Positions 59,035-64,000 of a stretch of 64,000 nucleotides of DNA are shown here, piece after piece (within the stretch, counting starts at the first letter, position 1; each line of letters opens with the position of its first letter). Under the pieces are notes generated by a model. It did not search any database, was not told the origin of the DNA, and saw only the letters and a list, made by a program, of their open reading frames with translations. The stretch spans positions 302,449 through 366,448 of the forward strand of contig VSDK01004343.1 of NCBI GenBank assembly GCA_009767595.1. The letters are read 5' to 3'. Source of the DNA: Symbiodinium kawagutii (taxonomy: Eukaryota; Sar; Dinophyceae; Suessiales; Symbiodiniaceae). Position numbers and translations under genes: made by a program.

Positions 59035-59086
59035 CTCCAGATCAGCGCGCACCATGCTGAAGGGCCTGGTGGCCATGGGGGTGCCA
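59035..59086 (-). CDS. Orphan internal exon (52 bases)
   Basis: GTPMATRPFSMVRADLE between acceptor CAACCAG and donor CTGGAG|GTGAGG. Unrecognised. Confidence 0.5.
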
Positions 59087-59120
59087 CTGGTTGTTCCTTC
59101 ATGACTAGGATTATGTTTTG

Positions 59121-59239
59121 ATATGGCTATGGGTCAATATTAATCAGCCAACTAATGGAGGATTTCCCAACAATAATAAGGGAAAACACTGGTTGATGAT
59201 GGGGAACCAGGGGTACAGGGTTTTGACCCATAGCCATAT
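59121..59239 (-). repeat. Family 2 inverted-repeat element, copy 4
   Basis: ATATGGCTATGGGTCAATAT to TTTTGACCCATAGCCATAT, the cleanest terminal repeats of the family; core in reverse orientation to the other copies. Confidence 0.92.
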
Positions 59240-59775
59240 GAACTAGCATCATAGTGATGAAGAATTAACCTTGATAGTTGGATCATTACCATGTCATCCA
59301 TAACTGATGACATGTTTTGATATCAAGTAGCAGCAATTACCTTGCATCATAATCACCATTGGATGTGGATGATAGTTGATATGATCCGTGACTTGAGTCC
59401 ACGTGATTGGATATGAACAAATTATGAACTAGCATCATGGGCCTGTAGACCCTTGGATGATTGGATGTTTATCTTGGTATTTCAAGCAAAATTCAAGGGT
59501 CAAGTGGTACACGGTCCTACTTGACATCCTAGATGGTTCATCATCACAACAGCATCCAGCTCTTTTGGACACATCTTTTCTTTCAATTACAGCGCGAGAA
59601 GCTTTGGATTTCACTAGCAGTTTCTCCCAGGATTTCTGTGATACCAGACCCCAGCACGTGGGAAACTCAGCTTCTCATGGTCTCACGGGCATGTAAACAT
59701 GCCAACCTACTGCCTACGTGGCCATGTTTACATGTTGGTCTGCTTGTTGTCACTGGCACCACCCTAGGATTTTGA

Positions 59776-59871
59776 AAAGAATATGACGTGGAATAAGACT
59801 TCTATTATTATATATCATAGTAGTGGTAGTATACCACCATTTGCAAAAGAATATGACGTGGAATAAGACTT
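59776..59871. repeat. 70-base direct repeat
   Basis: AAAGAATATGACGTGGAATA followed by AGACTT occurs at 59,776 and again at 59,846, separated by TAGTGGTAGTATACCACCA. Confidence 0.85.
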
Positions 59872-59966
59872 GTATTCTACTACCATTTGGTGAATGGCCA
59901 CTCCTGGGGGCCGCTCCTGGCCTCGCTCCTCCTTGGAACGGCCAACTCGGGATACCCACCAGAGAG

Positions 59967-60077
59967 TCTAGGTGTTCCTCAATAGCTAGGGGTACCCTCA
60001 GTCATCATCCAGCGTATCAACCATTGATAGTAATAAACCATCTAGCTTGGGGTCCCCTATTTCAGAAACACCCGTAT
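59967..60077 (-). repeat. Family 1 inverted-repeat element, copy 17
   Basis: CTAGGTGTTCCTCAATAGCT to TTTCAGAAACACCCGTATG, reversed core. It separates two coding-like patches that both read VGIP on the minus strand. Confidence 0.75.
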
Positions 60078-60084
60078 GTCAACC

Positions 60085-60275
60085 GTATCTCCAACCCGGT
60101 CAACCAGTTCCTGGTGGCTCCTCGGGATACCCACCAGCCAGTGGCACCAAGAACCATGGCCCTCAGACTGCACGGGACTTGGTGCCGCTTCGCCAAGAGA
60201 CTCGCCATCTTTCAGCTGCAGGAGCCAGATCTGGGGGACGCCGCCCAACACTTCCTGGACAGGACGTGGCTTGAT
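60085..60275 (-). CDS. Exon candidate, strand not certain
   Basis: Minus strand after CTGTCCAG|G: EVLGGVPQIWLLQLKDGESL, then GSWCHWLVGIPRSHQELVD. A plus-strand frame (MALRLHGTWCRFAKRLAIFQ) ending in TAG at about 60,303 is nearly as good. One is a shadow of the other. Confidence 0.4.
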
Positions 60276-60360
60276 CTCTTCCAGTGTGATACTCAACTGT
60301 AGGCTATGCGAAAGGGATACCATTCAGTATGGATATTGATGAATTTTGGACCATAATGGA

Positions 60361-60476
60361 AATTGTGGTTTCTTGAAATACGGGTACCCCCAAATCATCA
60401 AATATTAGCAAATTAGTCGTTTGTAGCAATGAACCCACCATTCTTCAGGGTTCCCTATTTTGAGAAACACCCGTAT
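60361..60476 (-). repeat. Family 1 inverted-repeat element, copy 18
   Basis: AATTGTGGTTTCTTGAAATA to TATTTTGAGAAACACCCGTATG, reversed core. Confidence 0.8.
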
Positions 60477-61190
60477 GAATGATTCCATCTCTACATCATA
60501 TGGATCATGTGGGATATTGATGAACCAACCATTGGATGTAAAAATGGAGCCAAATTTGATGCACTCTTTTACGCTGATGACTGGATGTACAATGAGCGTA
60601 AACGCTGCAGTATATGCTGATCTTTAATATCCAATGATGATAAGGGGCATCACTTACAACTATGAGCAAAAAAACATCGAGACAGGGATGCATTTATGAC
60701 TGTTCCAAAAATAGCAGAAATATGATAGAACCACAACAGCAACAATGATCAGAACAGTGGGTGTCTAACTCAGCAACAAAACACATATAGGAAATGATGC
60801 GGTACCATGATGGGTTCCAGTTGCAGGCACTGGCCAAACACTGAATCAAGCTGTGGTGAAAGCTCATTCTCTTACATAGTGATCTATGATGATCTGAGGA
60901 TTTGATTATTGGATTCACTATGACCAGCCATTTATAGATCTTAGATCAACAACCCCTAGGTTCACCATCATGATCCAACCATCAATGGGTTGATGACCAG
61001 CCCCTAGTGCCAGTTTCCATGGCTGGTACATCCCTATATTCCTTGGTCATGGCTATTCTTTGGTCATGGCTTCAGTTTGAGCCATTTTCACGGGTTCTTA
61101 GTCATGGCTTCATTCTCAGCCATTCAACCAGTCATTGTCCATGGCTTTGATGAAAGTCGATGACCCCCCAGTGACAGCCAGCTGCATTCT

Positions 61191-61311
61191 ACGTGGTGGA
61201 TTTTCAAAATAGGGGTACCTCAAAATCACAATTTTTCGTATAATTTAGTCATTTTTAGTCATAAACCATCCATTACTTCGGGGTTCCCAATGGCTTAAGA
61301 AACCACCATGT
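61191..61311 (-). repeat. Family 1 inverted-repeat element, copy 19
   Basis: ACGTGGTGGATTTTCAAAAT to GGCTTAAGAAACCACCATG, reversed core. Confidence 0.8.
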
Positions 61312-61464
61312 TGGTCTTATTGTTGCTTCTCATCCCCTATTATCAACCATTACCTGCCATTATCAATCTTCATTAGCCACAACCATTTTCAAACCTCTAT
61401 TTGGCCATGTATAAGCACATTTGATTAACCCTACTATTTACCATGCATAAGCAAATATCTCCAT

Positions 61465-61568
61465 CCCCCACACGGCTCTCCGCCACCCCACCGCGATGTG
61501 ATTCGAGAAGATCTCGGCATCGGCCATGAGCCGCTGAATCGATGCAGATGCCCAAGCTGCTTTGACAC
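61465..61568 (-). CDS. Orphan exon
   Basis: VKAAWASASIQRLMADAEIF then SNHIAVGWRRAVWGME after acceptor GGGCCAG|G. Strong coding character; the 3' boundary is unresolved. Unrecognised. Confidence 0.55.
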
Positions 61569-62188
61569 CTGGCCCAAGTCATGGGAGATCTGGCTCAATA
61601 AATCTTAGTCTTGGTGAATCCATGTAAATCAAATAGGTAGCAATGATTCATAAAAATAAGAAAACAATAAATGACCAGCTAATTGTTGGTCAAGAATGGT
61701 TGACAAGTCCGTGCTGGGAGATCTGGTTGTTGATAAACACCGCTCCCAAAATTGACGGTCAATAACCTGCCATGGCACAACTACTAGTGACTAGTGGTGT
61801 GTAAAAATGAATATCTCAGTAAGCAAACTACAGGCTTCCGGCTTCCGTGTAATAACCCTACGTCACAGCAAAGCGATCCCAAATCTCTTGAACCCAGATA
61901 TTCCTAGATGGGGTGGACTCACAAGTATCAATCCGTGCTCATATAGCGAAACCACAAATGACGTGGAGTCATTATTGGCAGAGCGATCTGCTATGATTGT
62001 TCGTTGGTTGGCACTTAACGTCACTGATCAGATTCGAATCCAGATTAACATTCGAACCTCTTTGGTTCACTGAAGGAAAGACATCCTTACATAACTTCGA
62101 AGGGGTTGGGACCGTAGTGCCCTGAAGATCGTGGGAAGTATTCTAATGCCAACCCCGGATTAATAAACCCCCCCCCTCTCCCCCCCCA

Positions 62189-62546
62189 TTGTTTTTAAAT
62201 TGATTTCAATTGTTTTTAAATTGATTTCAATTGTTTTTAAATTGATTTCAATTGTTTTTAAATTGATTTCAATTGTTTTTAAATTGATTTCAATTGTTTT
62301 TAAATTGATTTCAATTGTTTTTAAATTGATTTCAATTGTTTTTAAATTGATTTCAATTGTTTTTAAATTGATTTCAATTGTTTTTAAATTGATTTCAATT
62401 GTTTTTAAATTGATTTCAATTGTTTTTAAATTGATTTCAATTGTTTTTAAATTGATTTCAATTGTTTTTAAATTGATTTCAATTGTTTTTAAATTGATTT
62501 CAATTGTTTTTAAATTGATTTCAATTGTTTTTTAAATTGATTTCAA
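62189..62546. repeat. Minisatellite, 21-base unit, about 16 copies
   Basis: Near-perfect copies of TTGTTTTTAAATTGATTTCA plus one base, preceded by a poly-C tract. One frame is open throughout as a 7-residue repeat (ISIVFKL), which is a by-product of the unit length. Confidence 0.97.
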
Positions 62547-62817
62547 AAAGGGGGGTTCCAGGCTTGTGGGGGGTACCCTTTGTGAGCTCCTAAAAAGTTG
62601 TTTTTTTAATGGATTTTAAAAGGCGGGCAATAAAGAAAAACACATAGACTTTTGGAGAATGTGCGCCCCTTTAGCCATGAGAAGCAATTGGATTGATAAG
62701 GGTTTTCAATTAAAACTAATTTAAAACTAAAGGAAAAAGCAAATAAGCTAAGGTGGTATCCCCAACAGCAAGAGTCACGGTCTATCTCCAATAACTGCAT
62801 CAAAATTTCCCAAACCT

Positions 62818-63670
62818 GCCGGAACCTTTCAGAACCTCCCGGAACCTTGCCTGACATCTGCACCGGAAGCGTCCGGAACCCTCCGGAATCTTGCCTAGCA
62901 ACTACTCCGGAACTCTCCGGAACCTTCCGAAACCCTCCGGATCCTTTCGGAACGTTGCCTGACATCTGCACTGGAAGCCTCCGGAACCTTCCGGAACCTT
63001 GCCTGGCAACTGCTCCGGAACTTCTCGGAAACTTCCGAAACCCTCCGGAACCTTTTCGGAACCTTGCCTGATATCTGCACTGGAAGCCTCCGGACCCTTC
63101 CGGAACCTTGCCTGGCAACTGCTCCGGAACTTCTCGGAAACTTCCGAAACCCTCCGGAACCTTTTCGGAACCTTGCCTGATATCTGCACCGGAAGCCTCC
63201 AGAACCTTCCGGAATCTTGCCTAGCAACTGCTCCGGAACTCCTCCCCGGAACCTTCCGAAACCCTCCCGAACCTTTCGGAACTTTGCCTGACATCTGCAC
63301 CGACCTTCCGGAACCTTGGCTGGCAACTGCTCCGAAACTCCCCGGACCCTTCCAAAACCCTCCGGAACCTTTCGGAACCTTGCCTGACATCTGCACCGCA
63401 AGCCTCCGGAACCTTCCGGTACCTTGCCTGGCATCTGCACCGGAAGCCTCCGGAACCTTTCGGAACCTTGCCTGGCAACTGCACCGGAACTCCCCGGAAC
63501 CCTCCGGGACCCTGCGCAACCTTCCGGAACCTTGCCTGGCAACTGCTCCGGAACTCCCCGGAACCTTCCGAAACCCTCCGGAACCTTTCGGAACTTTGCC
63601 TGGCAACTGCACCGGAACTTCCCGGAACCTCTCGGAACCTCCGGAACCTGAGCCTGGAAGCTGCACCGGC
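62818..63670. repeat. CCGGAACCTT minisatellite with alternating higher-order unit
   Basis: Built from an 11-base CCGGAACCTTC-like unit. TTGCCTGACATCTGCACCGG blocks (about 44 bases) alternate with TTGCCTGGCAACTGCTCCGG blocks (about 65 bases), giving a composite of about 109 bases repeated some seven times. Several frames on both strands are open; none is taken as a gene. Confidence 0.93.
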
Positions 63671-63740
63671 TCATACCGGAGCTTAACTGGGCTGCAGACC
63701 CCATAAGCTTACGCTGTTGGGGAAAAAAAAATCCTAGGGA

Positions 63741-63873
63741 TCCAGAGGTGGTTGATTAACTAGGGGGTGTTTTTGGGTGAACTTATCTTATTAGGGGGTG
63801 AAATCAGAGCCTAATTAACTTTAGTAAGGACCAGGGTCTGGGGATGAGGAGGTGGTTGATTAACTAGGGGGGG
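63741..63873. repeat. Direct repeat GAGGTGGTTGATTAACTAGG
   Basis: The motif occurs at about 63,745 and 63,848, each followed by a G tract, inside the right end of the 1.73-kb block. Confidence 0.8.
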
Positions 63874-64000
63874 TTTATTAATCCTGACTATGCATTACCC
63901 TGCTTTGATGCAAAGAATTGAAAACTGCACAGATAGGTCTTTCAGAAAAGAGCGCTTGCACCAGGCTGGCAGGTCCTCACCTGGAGCTTTCAACATCACT

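Larger units (their letters stand above)
62157..63884. repeat. 1.73-kb block bounded by a 19-20-base inverted repeat
   Basis: GGATTAATAAACCCCCCC at the left and its complement GGGGGGGTTTATTAATCC at the right. Between them are a 21-base satellite, a short unique stretch and a CCGGAACCTT minisatellite. No transposase is visible, and no target duplication was seen outside the repeats. Confidence 0.6.

Noticed and set aside
62200..62535. A 111-residue ISIVFKL-repeat protein
   Set aside because: It follows directly from a 21-base satellite, with no codon variation or flanking coding signal.
62606..63706. Four long overlapping proteins (235-269 residues) in the CCGGAACCTT region
   Set aside because: Several frames on both strands are open because the unit lacks stop codons; no frame is favoured, and no start or domain is evident.
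1..64000. Relics of the 22-nt dinoflagellate spliced leader that would mark retroposed cDNA
   Set aside because: I looked for its GGCTCAAG-type end and CCGTAGCC start. Only a 9-base partial match (near 13,646) was seen, which is not significant.
1..64000. CRISPR arrays, bacterial operons, rRNA or tRNA genes
   Set aside because: No regularly spaced direct repeats with unique spacers, no ribosome-binding-site-led gene runs, and no rRNA or cloverleaf sequences were recognised; the intron structure shows a eukaryote.

Overview
The window looks like nuclear DNA of a dinoflagellate, probably of the Symbiodiniaceae type. The evidence is internal. A conserved housekeeping gene (threonyl-tRNA synthetase) can be read on the minus strand as about two dozen tiny exons, and its introns start with GC, GA or GT and end in AG, usually followed by a G on the exon. 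The introns are full of short inverted-repeat elements and simple repeats. The long plus-strand retroelement has a C-terminal methyltransferase-like domain. Most continuous open frames outside the retroelement are not genes: real coding sequence is split into pieces of 19 to about 700 bases.

Region 1 (1-1,922): flank with one good minus-strand exon (767-906). Region 2 (1,923-13,498): an apparently complete non-LTR retrotransposon of about 11.56 kb on the plus strand, with a short poly(A) and a 10-base target-site duplication. Its coding sequence runs through three frames, each stepping -1: a RanBP2-type zinc-finger and coiled-coil ORF1, a middle segment with three related modules, and a 6.6-kb frame carrying RNase H, APE-type endonuclease, reverse transcriptase, C2H2 finger and methyltransferase-like domains in that order. 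Region 3 (13,499-18,557): scattered minus-strand exon candidates, a 43-N assembly gap, and inverted-repeat elements.

Region 4 (18,636-43,887, minus strand): threonyl-tRNA synthetase, from the editing domain to just before motif 3. Twenty-four exons were placed. From exon 6 to exon 24 the codon phases fit at every join (the e16/e17 boundary was chosen partly to fit), and the joined protein shows the LCRGPH editing motif, motif 1, the KPMNCPGH and HRNE motif 2 segments, QQDDAHIFC, and the NPGDGAFYG and IQLDF segments. Neither the first exons nor the C-terminal motif 3/anticodon-binding exons could be found with confidence. One intron, about 6.2 kb long (31,779-37,968), holds another same-strand gene that begins with a signal peptide and encodes cysteine-rich extracellular modules. 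Another intron (38,063-40,753) holds further exon candidates on both strands.

Region 5 (44-64 kb): orphan exons of unidentified genes on both strands, including one leucine-rich-repeat exon (50,974-51,072), between many repeats. These are three families of short inverted-repeat elements (21, 4 and about 6 copies across the window), a 1.7-kb block where a roughly 30-base minisatellite is flanked by two CGCGGGCCC-rich arrays (55,647-57,320), and a 1.73-kb block bounded by a 19-20-base inverted repeat and filled by two unrelated minisatellites (62,157-63,884).

All exon boundaries are read by eye from splice-site and phase logic, without transcript evidence.
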